DNA from: Aphis gossypii
Taxonomy: Eukaryota > Arthropoda > Insecta > Hemiptera > Aphididae
Assembly (NCBI RefSeq): GCF_020184175.1
Contig: NC_065532.1
Location: forward strand, 40,444,287 to 40,508,286
Reading direction: 5' to 3'
Length of the DNA: 64,000 nucleotides
Shown one piece after another: positions 15,461-27,936 of this stretch. How positions within the stretch are numbered: position 1 is the first letter of the stretch; each line of letters starts with the position of its first letter. The translations under genes were made by a program, and so were the position numbers. The notes under the pieces were generated by a model, which was given only the letters and a program-made list of their open reading frames with translations, made no database searches and was not told the origin of the DNA.

Positions 15461-15630
15461 ATCGAAAAATGACCTCTTTAAAGTATCAGCTCAAGAACAT
15501 AATCTTTCAAAAAATATGCTACACTTGTATTTTTGAGTAAGTTTAAGGGGAGAAAAAGTGTTTACAGAATAAAAAAGAAATTAACATCATTGTAAAACCA
15601 ATACATTTCTAGCTCCGCTCAGAATCTAAT
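15461..15630. mobile_element. Truncated copy of the 7405-7720 MITE
   Basis: This segment matches 7550-7720 almost base for base (AAAATGACCTCTTTAAAGTATCAGCTCAAGAACAT and so on) and ends in the same TIR, GCTCCGCTCAGAATCT. The other end is missing. It is preceded by AT-only microsatellite (15355-15450), where the break probably occurred. Confidence 0.65.
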
Positions 15631-18173
15631 ATAATAAATATATGTATTGAAGAAAATTATTAAATTATCATTGTTTATAACGGGATTTAAATAACTATTT
15701 AAGATATAACTACTATAATATGTGTTCCGTGGAACCCGGCGTTTACTGTAGTTTAACTGCAATGCAGCTGAGACATTTTTCGACAAATTTTTTACAACTT
15801 GATTGTCATAACTCACAAACCCATCATAATTATAATACACATGCGAGTAAATATATAACACATAAATATAAACATATGTAGGTATGATTAAATTGAACTT
15901 AAAAAAATAGACCATTAAACATTTCAAAATTGGGGTCGATCATTGTAGACATTTCTTATGATAAATGTATAGTAACCACTACGAGTATAGTTGAAAAAGA
16001 ACGGAGACCTCACAACTCTATATTGCAAGCTTTAATCAAAATAACAACTTAATAGTTAGAAGTCACTAAGGTGCTGTATTCATTATTGTTATGTATATCG
16101 ATTTTTTATGTTACCTGTGTATAAAATAGGCGTATTCACCCATAAATTGTACTCGAAATTTTTCCCAATATTCACTGTATAGGATGCAATAAGTGAAAAT
16201 AATCAGGATAACGTGTTAGTACACACAATAGACGTATAGAAATGAAGAGAAATATAAGAAAACCTAATAGTATCATTCAGAATATTGTGAAATACCTATT
16301 ATATAAACGTACATAATCAACATACATTTACCTATAGATTTGTAAATTGACTTAAAATTAAATTCAAAAAGACGAATACATTTTCTACATGGTTTAACAG
16401 ATGGATTTATTTTTGTGCATAACAAATTACATTTTTTTTATAAGAATATGTTTAAAACTGAATTTCAAAATTAAAATACAATCGTAAATAATATTATAAG
16501 GTTTTATTAAATATTTTTTCTATTTGAATTAGATATCATTAGTAACTGAATTATTTCATGCACTTGCTTTTTTATTCTTATAATGAATTAATAAATTTTC
16601 ATTATAAATTATTATGATGAATTATATCAATTTTAGCGACAGTCCAAATATTAAAGAATAGCAATTGAAATCTCTTTTTTATTTCTTCACTTTACAAGAA
16701 AGAAAAGCAAAAATAACAATGACTATAGCAACTTCATAGTACACTTTAACATACTAAGTCTAAGTCGTCTACTCGTCTATATTTTATTTTTATAAGGTTG
16801 GTTTCATTATCGCCTACGTTGAATACTACAATACATGTTCATATAGAATTGTGGCATCTTAATAGTAAGTGCCATTTATAAAACAGACAAAAACGAACTT
16901 TTAATGAGATTTTTGATAATCCTAAATAAAAAATTTAATAACCTTAATTAATACACTAACATTACATTGTTAAATTAATTAATTTTTTATTTTGTTTCAA
17001 TAATACATTTTTAAAATGAAAATAAAATTTTAAAATATATTCATCCTATACAACAATTTAGAAATATTATAAAAATATATAATATGTAATAGGTATTTCT
17101 ATTAGATATTTGGTTTTATCGTTATTTAAAAACAGTCCAACATGTCAATATACTGCTTGTATATCTAAATTCTCCTCAATGTATGTTATAAATATTGTTA
17201 TATACGATATCCCTTTACATCATTATATTCAAAATTTTATTTAAAAATAGTAAATACCATTCTAAATATTGCGGACATATAATATTTAGGTTTGTCCAAT
17301 ACATTTTATGATAATATCAAAATATTTTAATATATTTAAGAACATGGACAATTGATCACAGTGCTTAAATTGTGTATAAAAAATAATTCCTTGAGTTTTC
17401 ACGTACCTATATAAAATTTTGCAAATTTAATGAGGTAGGTTTATGAAAACCCGATATTCCTATTTTAGTTCAGATTTAAATAATGACCAAACTAAAAGAT
17501 AAAACATTATATATATCAACGTGTCACCTTTGCCAAGAGAATGCATTTATTATTAATCTTTCTGTTAAATCATTTATCACAATTCCAAGTTCGTTGTACA
17601 TTTTAAATATCAACACAATAGTGATGGGTATATTATGTTAATTTAATTATTGGAACAAATTATCCATTTTTTAATTTATCAATTATTGACTCTTTAATAG
17701 TTATTTTAAAGCAAATAAAGTAAATAAACAATCCTATATAATATTACATTATATTATTATAATTTATAATCTACAGAATATTTACCAAGTTCAGTCACCC
17801 CCCTTTTATTGTTAAATAATGTAGTTATTCAAAAATTTTGATTCAGCTAAATTTTTTAGTACCCATATTTAAGGTATTATTTTTTACTTTTTACAAATAT
17901 TTAGAGATGTTATGGTATTTAAAGAATTTCCTTTTAAGATACAAACTTATATTTTGTTAATGAAAACCACCCTATGTAAATGACTAATCGAATAATCTTT
18001 TTTAAATTTTAATGCATCTAAACAGAATGAATAGTTTTTAAGGTATTATCGTAAATACATGAAATTCATAATATTGGTTTCAAATTAAATATAAAACATA
18101 AAATTCTAATTTCTAATACATACACAATATATTTATATTTATTATTTATATCATATACGTAGTTTAGTTTAGT

Positions 18174-18616
18174 AATGTGCTATTATGGAACAAATTTCTT
18201 TAATTTTTTTTTAAAGGATAACCACATTTTATAAGCTGATTATTTTATTGAAAAGGTTAAAGTATATAAAGTAATTCAAATTTTGAACAAACAGTTAATA
18301 AATTATTTTTTTTATTTACCAAGGATAATAGTGAATTTATGTCTTTTCGATGATAAGTTCATAGATATGGAGGTTACGGGATATAACTTTAAAACCACCA
18401 TAACCTCTATATCTGTGAATTCATTATCGAAAACTCACTATTATCCTTGAAAAATTAAATAAAATAACAAATTAACGGTTTGTTCAAAATTTAAATTACC
18501 TATATATACTTCAAATTTTTCAACAAAATAATCTGTTTAACAAATAACAATTTACAGTAAAAAAGTATGGTTATTGTTCAAAAAAAAAAATTTTAGAAAT
18601 TTGTACCATCACAACG
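18174..18616. mobile_element. Foldback element with about 200-bp inverted arms
   Basis: The left arm begins near TGTGCTATTATGGAACAAATTTCT and the right arm ends near AGAAATTTGTACCATCACAACG, its inverted form. Pairing continues inward: AAATTTTGAACAAACAGTTAAT against ATTAACGGTTTGTTCAAAATTT, then AAGGATAATAGTGA against TCACTATTATCCTT, then CATAGATATGGAGGTTA against TAACCTCTATATCTGTG. Almost the whole element is a hairpin with only a few tens of bases of loop near 18385. No open frame is present. Confidence 0.7.
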
Positions 18617-21456
18617 TATTCTTAAATCATATATAAAATACACACATTAGAAAACAATCGTCAAATGTACATGATAAAATTTAAAAAAAAATTAAAATTA
18701 GAATTAGAATAAATTCATTATTAAAGAAAAAAGTTGGTGAAGTCACAATATATATTAGTAACATTTTTGTAAAATAAACAATTCATTATTAATACTTTTC
18801 AAAAACTTATTTAAATTTTAAACTACTCTAATATTTCATCAAAAACAATTATAATCTTTTAAAGGTTTACACTTCATTTAACTTCTTTAACTTATAGGCA
18901 TCTGGCACTTTATATAGTAATTTTAGTGTTGGATTCAAAAAATACTAGCACTTTTGTTAAAAAAAAAAAAATGAAAGATATGGAAATTACACAAAAATTA
19001 AATTTGTCACAAAATAAATAATTAGTTAGATTTCAGGAATTTACAATTAAAAGAAAATAAATTAACAATTAAACTTCACTTTATACGTCTATACTATTGA
19101 TTACAGATCTTTTATAGTACCTATATAAAAGAAACCTGCAAACATGATTTAAATTCGAGAATAATAAATATAACAATTTATAAATAGTACATCATTTTAT
19201 AAAAGTTCTCACTAATTCAAAATAAGTATAAGTATGTATTGTAAAAGTATATCTGTTTAGCATTTGTAACTTTAATTTACGAAAAAAATAATTAATATTT
19301 TTACATATTCTCAATTATTTTCAAGAAAACTATGAATTTCCATCGATCTGCCATGATATGAATAATATTGCTTAATTCGCTTTTTATCAGTTAATCAACA
19401 TACCTATCAGATCACTTTTTATGAACACAGATTATAAAGCATTTATTGCGGTCATTAGATTTTATACGCACTGTTCAGACCATAAAAATTAATAAATACA
19501 TTAATACATACATGGAAGATTTTTTTGAAAAAGTATCGTCCATGCACAAACGCGATTTTATTATAGAATAACATTCTATATATGATGGCCACTGGTGAGG
19601 ATTTTCTTAATTATATAAACTGCACAACGGAATATTAAAAACTCGATAATTTAAAATTATGATTCAGGTCTTGAGCAAGAACCTTTTTTTTTTAATAATT
19701 TTAATGGGCGCGGCGTGCCATGCGGTCTAGAGGTGTATATGTTGCTTGAGCGGTTAACCTGTTAACAGAGAAACGAATTTTACTCGGTGGAAAAAACATC
19801 ATTAAAACACCAACATATATATAGCTTCATTATTTCCACCAGGAATCCAAAAAAGCACACGTATTTAATGGAGGATGCTATTACAAAATTGTAATAATTA
19901 TTAAAAGTGACGTAATAGTTCAAATTGGTATTAAAGAATATGTTTGCCATACGGGAATATCGGTAATCCCATTAATGTATGCCTTTGGCGTTCTAGGGAT
20001 TACAATGCAATATATGCAATGTGACAACGAGAACTGTTCAAAAATTAAAAGGATGTTTTATAAAATTTGCAGTTAATATTTTAATCTAGATTTAGGAAAA
20101 TCTCAAATATATTTCGTATTCGTTTTCCCCGGCACGTCGTATGGATACGAATATTTAATTAATGAACAAAGGTCGAATCCCTCAGCCGTTTGTTTTTCTA
20201 CTATGTAGAGATTAATACTCTTTAATTACGTATGCGTAAGCATGTAAGGAAATTAAATATTTAATATGCAAGTTGAAAAAAAATGTATTTAATGAACTCG
20301 GTAATGTTATTGAGAATTACTTGTTTTAGTGTATTTATATTATTATACATATCCTACCCGGGGTGTATTTGAATAGAGATTAATGCAAATTATTATCCTC
20401 AACTCTCGATCTATACATTATATAATACGCTCTTGTGGTATGTTTATATTTTAAAATACAACGAACGTCTTTTAATCATTTAAAATTATTATACGTGTTT
20501 ATATTTTAAAATATTACTAAAATACCAGCCCTATACCTGCAATTCAATTTGCATTCCTGCGTTATTTTGCTTTAAAAGATAATAAAAATACTTAATATCG
20601 TTTGGTGACTAAATGGTTAGAATTAAAATGAATGAAAAAAAAAATAAGTATTGCTATTTCATTTTTTGTAATTTTAAACTTTTTAGTATAACAAAACAAC
20701 ATTAAGCTTGTATAAAAATGTAATTGTATGCATATACTTAAAAGTTAAATTAATGATAAAAGAGCTAATCAAAATCATAAAGCCAAAGCATAGATTAATT
20801 GTGTTCTTACAACGCTACGGTGGACATAGAAGTACAATCTTATCTTTAAAAGGCATGTAATATTATGATGTTTAACTATCATACAAATTATAAATAAAAT
20901 TAATTATCATTGATAATTAAATTTTATAGTAAATACACTTATGATATTATATTTAACAATTATTATTACGTAGTATATATTGTTCTTAATTAAAACTAAA
21001 TTAAATTATGTATAAAACATTTTAACTCCTTTGACTTAAAACCCAATTCCAACGTATTATTTTCGGTACCCATACGAGTATTTTACAAATTAATAGAAAC
21101 TTGACTTCTAATTATTTTAATAAAATAGTGCCTACTCAGTAGTCAGTACCCATTACAAATTCATTTCTATTAAATTACTTACATATACTTTTTTTTTTTT
21201 TACTAAATACCTGCGCTTAAATTCTATAAATAATATTAGCCGTATAACTAATATAATAACATTATTTTATATTATATTATAGTTAAAATACTTCACTTTT
21301 ATATTATTATAAATTTTCATTCGTGTTTTTATTATACACTTTTTTTATATACTCAATAATGATAATTATTTATTATTGTTCAATTTATCTATACATATTG
21401 ATTATACATTATATATTTTTATCTAACCATAAAATGATTTTCAGATACACTTTAAA

Positions 21457-24400
21457 ATGGCTACACAAATGGGATTCATATCTTATGGAGTAATTTTGAC
21501 ACTCGCTGTCCTAACTGTATTATTGCCAATACTAACCACAGGAAACGTCATAGATCAAAGAGTACTTCAAAGAGAACTTGGAGAAAACTCTCCTGAAATA
21601 ATGTCAATGGGCGATAAAGATGATTTCCGTGAAATTGAAGAACCTGCCATCAATGATTATACTATAAAAACTAAGGTTTTTAATTTGATTAATAATTGAG
21701 CATCATTAAATATCTCCTTATTGACTTTTAACAGGATATTAAAAAATTCACAGAACCTGTTAGGATTTTTTTTAGTGTTATTATATTTTAAACACTATAA
21801 AACGCAGCGTAATGGGCTAATAATTTCAATAAATTTATCACGAAAATATTGACATTCAATTACTACCTCACATTCCGTACACAAACAGACATTAATTAAA
21901 AATCTGATTTACGTACATAAAATAAAATAAAATCTTTTTTTTTTGTCCCTGTTTTATAACCTGTGTAATTTGAATATTGTAATTTAAGAATTTGTAAATA
22001 ATGACATAATTTAATCATAATTATCATTTAATATGAAAATAATCTAGTAAATAAAAAATAATACGTTTAATAATATTTGAATAAACATGGGTAATTTATA
22101 TGTGAAACAATGTGTACTTAAAGTAATGTATTAACTTTTCATTAAAATAAAAGGGATCAATATCAATAAATAATAACAAAAAAAAAAACCATTAGAAAAT
22201 TAATATTTGATACCAAAAGTGTTGTACATAGGCATAATATTTTATAAGTACATACAGAATTATTAATTTATCCTTTTGTCATAAGTTATTAACTATAATA
22301 TTATGGACCCGATTCACAGATTATATTGCTTTAACTATATAGAACTATTTGTAAATAGCTTTTCATAATAATTAGGTGAGTAATTTTAACACTTAGAATA
22401 ATTGGTATAAGTTACTCGTATTATATTATAGTCACATAACAAAAATGAAAATAGGTACAGTAGAAACGTATAAAATACACTGGTACGGACTATATGTATA
22501 ATAATACTAATAATATGTCATAACATTTTAAAAAACAGTATATAATATTATGTACAAATTATCAAATCGTGTAGCATTGGACTAAGGGCAGTTAAAAATA
22601 AATTATTACAATTATTAGAACGGTATGTCTCAATAAAGTTGTAAAGCTATAAGTAGGTATACCATGATAAATATAAATTTATATCCTGCAGGGGCGGCCA
22701 AACAGTCGATCGCGATCGACCGGTCGATCATGGACAATTTCAAAGTCGATTGTGTTAGAATTTATTTTTAGAGCCACTCGCCCTATATGTTTCTTAATAA
22801 TTATAGTTATTCAATAATAAAAAAAAAATTTATATGAAAGTCGATCCTCAAAGGTGAAGTACATTTTTAGTAGATCGTGACAAAAAAAAGTTTGGCCACC
22901 CCTGTTATATCGTATATAGATAGCCAGGTAGCCAATGCGCTTTTCATGTTTAAACACCGTCGTATAAATGTAGGTATAACCGTATATATACATTAGGGAA
23001 TAGCTATTATAGTTTATAAGTACCCGTACTAGGTTTTTTATTATAATATATAGGTCCAAAGTTTATTGAACCTGATTTGAGAAGTTTTTACTTAGACATT
23101 TTGACGTGCAGAACCTATTTCAAGTTCGACAAAATACTGTATAAACATACCTTAACTATAATTTTTTTTTTAATTAAAATGTTGTATATTTACATATTAT
23201 TTTCACCGTAGGTACAACGCTTGAATATAGATATGAAATTCATGAAGTGTAGATTGCCATCTCATCCTCACCGTCAACTGTTACATTATACTTATTTTGT
23301 TGTACACATCATTCAATCAAACTTCCAACTTATCATTAGATCAATTTTTAAGCCTTGATACTTTTTTCTATTCAACAGTATAACTCCGTCCGCTGCAGAT
23401 TCATTGCTCGTGATGTTCCACATAGATACCCGAGAGCTAAGACTACTTTATATATACCTAACACTTATAAAATGTATAAAACAAGATTCTTTTCTATATT
23501 TCTTTAATTATAATTAAAAATAAATGAAGACATTTTTTAATTAAAAATTTAAAAAGGGAAGATAATATATTCTCAATATATTTAATGTATTCTACACGAA
23601 CACTACATCACTACCTATCAACCCACAAACCTTTTCACAATTAGTACCTAATTAAAATTGGATATTCATCTTTATTTTAAATACAAAATGTACCTAAAAT
23701 ATATATATATGTCCTTTTCTATTCAAATTTTTCTAATAGGTAGTTACACTAAAACATGGATATAGTTATATCATATTACAATGATGAAATTACATATTAT
23801 ATTGTTCCTCGAGTCCTATGAAAATAAAGTGAGTTCCTTTCCGAATTCAAAGAAATAATTATTATTGCTTAACCTATAATTATTGGAAACACCATTATTA
23901 TTATTCATCCTTTGATGTATCTGCCTAACTCCATTTTTATTTCTAAACATTAGTTGTATGTAATTTAAGTGCAATTTGATAGTATGTTGATTAGATTGAA
24001 AGATGTCAAGATAATCTCAATTCTCAATTGCCTTAAGAGGATGTCAGCACACTGTATGGTTTTAGATGAAAGCGTTTTATCTGCATTGCACTTGGGTCTG
24101 AGAAAGAAAACAAATATTGCGCTGACATGCTCTTAATCTAAAAAAATATATTGTAAAATCAAAAAAATTTAATTTAATGAATCATAGCCTATTGACGAAA
24201 ATGAACAATTATAGAAGGTGCTAAAAACTGAGAGAACGTATGCAGATTACTAAATTTATAAGTCACTTTTTTAACTCGTAGTTAGTTGAACCTAAATACT
24301 ATGTCTTGAGTCTTGACAAAGATAAGTTTACGACAATAATGTTATAAATGATAATGATATTATAAGCTGTATACTACCTTTAAAACTGTTATAATAATTG

Positions 24401-25016
24401 TATGCTTGCGTGTACGAATAAAATCATTCTTACGACACTAAAAATGAAGTATAATATAATAATGTTTATAGGTAATAATATATACATTGTATACCTTGTA
24501 CCCACTAAAACAATTTAATCAGTTTAATCTGAACTAGTCGTTGTCAAAAGACGATGAGTATAGATTATTAAAATATGGTTAACGCCAAAAACATAGACAT
24601 TCGAATGGATTAATAATATAAATCTGCTAAAGAACAGTAAAATAATATTATATTAACTACCTACGTTTACGTTATATTATTATGTACCTACGTCCTACAT
24701 ATTAAGTCATATTATTTTCTATTTCGAGATTTTTTTGGCGATCAATAAGTACATATATTTACTATTTTTGTAATACTCCGTAGTTGTATAATAATATTGT
24801 ATAAATAATACATTGACACAGAATAATTTATCAATGTGCAGTGATTTACACGTGTTACAGAGCGATGATCAGAACCTCGAGATTGCGCTGATTGACTATC
24901 TATTTGCCAAACAAATGATGAACAAAATCCGCGCCCGGACAGATTCGTATCGTACACAAAAGAAGAAAAGTTATTGGAAGCAATGTGCTTTCAACGCGGT
25001 GTCGTGCTTCGGTTAA
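21457..25016 (+). CDS. AstCCC: Allatostatin triple C (AST-CCC) neuropeptide precursor
   Basis: The gene encodes a secreted neuropeptide precursor of 137 residues in two coding exons, 21457-21675 and 24822-25016. The donor is AAG|GTTTTT and the acceptor ACACAG|AAT; both are phase 0. Residues 1-29 form a signal peptide with a long hydrophobic core and possible cleavage near TTG. The middle is an acidic spacer. Residues 120-122 are KKK, a convertase site, followed by SYWKQCAFNAVSCF (123-136) and Gly137, then the stop codon. This peptide is identical to the conserved arthropod AST-CCC, with a disulfide expected between its two cysteines (peptide positions 6 and 13) and a C-terminal amide made from the glycine. 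C-type allatostatins act on somatostatin-like G-protein-coupled receptors. An acceptor TTTTCAG at 21438-21444 implies an upstream non-coding exon. The 3.1-kb intron holds several MITEs. The peptide is certain; the exon-1 link is inferred from phase and the signal peptide. Confidence 0.88.
22689..22904. mobile_element. hAT-type MITE (CAGGGG.GGCCAAA ends)
   Basis: The ends are CAGGGGCGGCCAAAC and GTTTGGCCACCCCTG, inverted repeats with one mismatch, 216 bp apart. Inside are several GTCGATC/GATCGAC repeats. TTATATCC and TTATATCG flank the element, an 8-bp near-duplication if two bases are allowed at the left junction, as expected for a hAT insertion. It lies in the AST-CCC intron. A second copy is at 49969-50156. 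Confidence 0.75.
24033..24136. mobile_element. Small TTAA-flanked MITE (piggyBac-like)
   Basis: The element is TTAAGAGGATGTCAGCAC...GCGCTGACATGCTCTTAA, 104 bp including both TTAA ends. The terminal inverted repeats AGAGGATGTCAGC and GCTGACATGCTCT differ at one position. TTAA at each end is the target choice of piggyBac-type elements. It has no coding capacity and lies in the AST-CCC intron about 0.7 kb before exon 2. Confidence 0.65.
24969..25013 (+). other. Mature AST-CCC peptide and amidation glycine
   Basis: Codons 24969-25010 encode the 14-residue peptide SYWKQCAFNAVSCF and 25011-25013 encode Gly. The codons before it (24960-24968) encode three lysines. No basic residue follows the glycine because the stop codon comes next. 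The amidating enzyme could therefore act straight after N-terminal cleavage, without carboxypeptidase trimming. Confidence 0.93.
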
Positions 25017-26740
25017 GTTTAACGTGTGCGCTCGTTGTCCACATAATAATATTATAAAACATAAAATTATCATTTACGGCAGGATATTAGCCTTTAATAT
25101 AATATAATAATAATACAGAATGCTTTTTAATATTCAACTATTTATTTCGATTATAATATATTATAGCTATCCATACCTAGTTATTTATCCATATAGTTTC
25201 AACACCCCCAAAATCCGCCTATTTTATTAAATTATTCTCGTGTTGCAAAAATAACAATAATAATAATAAAAATACTTAAATAATTAATAATAATATAATA
25301 TTATGTTTTAATATATACCTACTACACGCCTATGAAATTGTCATGATTAATAATTATTAATATTATAATAATATATATATATATATATATTATATACGTT
25401 CGTTTATAATATTTCCTACAGTAACAATATATTATTATATACATTATGTTAATTTAAAATATACTGTAAAATAGTTTGAGTATAATAAAGTTGAATAAAA
25501 AATCGTTTTAATTTGTTGTATAGATACTTACCTCTTGCGAATTAATTACATTTGATGTTTGTAATATAACTACAAGTCAAACTTTATTACATTTACGCCT
25601 TTTTTCCTCACTGTAATCCCTTGTGCTGTGTAAGTTATAATTAATGTGTTTTGTAAAAAAAAAAAAACAGTTATTTTGAATACAATTCGTATGTTGTACG
25701 TACTTACACATGCAGTTTTTGAAACTTTTTACATGTATTAATGCATTTAACTAGGTATATATTTCCATGATGAAATGACGAAAATGAAATATTTTTCAAT
25801 TGAAACCTTTTATATTCTTTTATATCAATCGATACAAATTTTCAATAATAATTGTGAAGAACACTTATATGTGATTGGCACATTAGAAATGAGCTGCCGA
25901 ATTTACTCCCATTAGGCAAAATTGATTCCCATTTGAAAACAGGTATTTTATTAAGGTGAGTTGAATTACTTCCCATTTGCATTTGGAATGTATACACACC
26001 TTGGTCGACTTGGTTCCCACTTTTCACAGTAACATATTATTTAAATTAAATATATTACTTACATATTCTTTTCCTTTTTTACATTCTTGAGACTGCATAT
26101 GTATGTTAATGTATTGTATTAATGTTATTATTGGATTATTATTTTATTCAAATAGGTATAGGTAATTATTTAAAATAATAATATTTTTTTTATATTATGT
26201 ATAAAATTAGATACTTAGATGAAAAGGAGTTAATGGGGGCTAATCCTGACAAATATTTCACAAGTCTCCTAAAAAATTGTTAAAAATATTATGTTTTAAT
26301 TATAGTCTCAAAATTATATTAAAAATGTTATCCCCTTGAAATTTTTATGGATTTCTATCTATAAAATATAAATTAAAATTCTTTTTTTCATAATAATAAT
26401 ATGTTGTGTATATAAAATTAATTTAACTATTGGCTTGAAGTTTATAATATACTCAAATATAAATAATTAGTACATCATATATTCATATATGTACAATAAA
26501 TATACATATTATGTATATAAGTAGTATGTTGTAATATCATTTCCAGTGTAGTCGTATTAAATATTATATAAACTAAGACAAATAGTTGATTTTTACTAAT
26601 TATATTAGGTATACCAACGTAATTTTATATTGCAGGGTACCTATAATTGTATCGAATCAAACTAAAACATAACATTAACATTTAACAACAATCCTATAAA
26701 CTTCAAGCCAATAAAACTATGTATATATATGTATGAATCA

Positions 26741-26852
26741 GGAACCAATTCGGCCACAGATGTAATTAAGACAATTATTAAATAGATGAAGTGATGTGGA
26801 AACCAATTCGATTCTAGCAAGTAAGAACTCTGGAACCAATTCGGTAACAGCC
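26741..26852. repeat. Three spaced copies of GGAACCAATTCGG
   Basis: GGAACCAATTCGG occurs at 26741, in the variant GGAAACCAATTCG near 26798, and again near 26832. Similar TTCCCATTTG/TCCCATTAG units recur at about 25907-25978. The spacing is irregular and I see no terminal repeats. Probably the remains of a dispersed repeat. Confidence 0.4.
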
Positions 26853-27493
26853 TTAAAAATAAACGAACCAAGTTTTACTCAAAACTGGAGTAGGTATAGC
26901 GGAAAACACTAATTTCTTAATAATTCTAAAACTATTTTATAGCTTAAAATAGAGTAAAAATAAAAATCAAGACTAAATTTCGCTTAATAAACGTTTAACT
27001 ATAATAAACGATATTTTATAATGTAATTTTTAGTATACAAGCAATTATAATCAATTTTTAGTGCAGCAAAGTTCGTGAGCCCTATATATTTGTATTAATC
27101 ACGAAAATAGTGATAGATCAAAAAAAGTTAAGTATACAGTATTAAAGTTCAAGTACTTAAAGTTAGTAAAAATATGTGTATCAGCACGGTAGTAGTGGTA
27201 GTACACGTCTTCTGAGTACGACGTCCCATGGTGTTCATCGTTATTTTTTTTCTTAATTATATTTTGGCGATGAATTAATAGAGTCACCATATTATAACCT
27301 TATACCGTAACGTTACTAAACAAAAAAAATAAAAAAAACCTTACACAACGGGATACTCTATACTTACACATATATAATAATATACAGCACCGATTACACC
27401 GATATTATCACAGTACGCACACCGTAATAGGGTATGAATTGGCGTAGGTGTTCCTTTATAAATAAGTAGGTACCAAACAAATACCTACTTACC

Positions 27494-27550
27494 TTTTTTC
27501 AGTTTGAAACCGACAGCGCCGCGGGAACAGCTTTCGCATTCTTCCGTGAC
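27494..27550 (-). mobile_element. Old copy of a very short poly(A)-tailed retroposon
   Basis: Read on the minus strand, the segment contains AATGCGAAAGC, then GTCGGTTTCAAACTG, then an A run. This is the same order as the copies at 47711 and 63514. The hairpin arms here are degraded (CACGGAAG against CCGCGG). ACCTAC on both sides may be the rest of a target duplication. It is the most divergent of the three copies. Confidence 0.55.
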
Positions 27551-27837
27551 CTACCCATAAAATAGTATCTATGTCCAATATACAATATTATACACAATAT
27601 ATATATTATATATCGTATATATAAATATAAACGTTATATAATATAATATAACGTTTTAAAAATATAATTTTTTAAATAAAATTCGATAAGTAACATTTTT
27701 TTTTATTTTTACTTTACTGGGAAAATATACAGTCTGCATCAATTTCAAACATAATAAGTAAATACGATAATATTGTGTACAATAATAAACGGCGTACCTA
27801 TAACAAAAAAACATGATATGGGTAGCCACTATACAAG

Positions 27838-27936
27838 GTTTATAGATAATAAAAAATTATCTATAAACTTTGGCCACTATAGCTAAGGCTCTATATATAC
27901 AGCCATATAGTATATGTATACAGTATATATAGAGCC
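27838..27936. repeat. Two adjacent perfect hairpins
   Basis: Arms GTTTATAGATAAT (27838-27850) and ATTATCTATAAAC (27856-27868) enclose five A's. Twenty bases further on, GGCTCTATATATAC (27887-27900) pairs perfectly with GTATATATAGAGCC (27923-27936) around a 22-base loop. GCCACTATA flanks the first hairpin as a direct repeat. No gene overlaps. Confidence 0.7.

Larger units (their letters stand above)
1..21444. other. Gene-poor AT-rich spacer
   Basis: I find no exon here that I can name. The stretch is AT-rich spacer with poly(A) and poly(T) runs, TAA/TTA microsatellites (around 11661-11693 and 15400-15426), and decayed transposons listed separately. Two short blocks are less AT-rich and have open frames (about 10470-10625 and 12346-12778), but neither resembles a family I recognise. 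An AG acceptor at 21443-21444 shortly before the neuropeptide start codon suggests that a non-coding 5' exon of that gene may lie somewhere in this spacer. Confidence 0.6.

Noticed and set aside
15619..15927. 102-codon minus-strand open frame
   Set aside because: It begins inside a MITE end and reads as AT-rich noise full of Tyr, Ile and Asn.
19708..19740. GC-rich GGCGCGGCGTGCCATGCGGTCTAGAGG, resembling a tRNA-derived SINE head
   Set aside because: No matching B box, tail or target duplication could be found, and no second copy is in the window.
20164..20176. AAGGTCGAATCCC, resembling a tRNA B box
   Set aside because: No A box or acceptor stem occurs at tRNA distance. The GGGCGCGGCG...GCGGTCTAGAGG motif at 19708 is over 400 bp away.
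24836..24842. Acceptor GTGCAG just inside AST-CCC exon 2
   Set aside because: Joined to the AAG|GTTTTT donor (phase 0), it would begin with TGA, a stop codon. The ACACAG acceptor 16 bases upstream keeps the frame.
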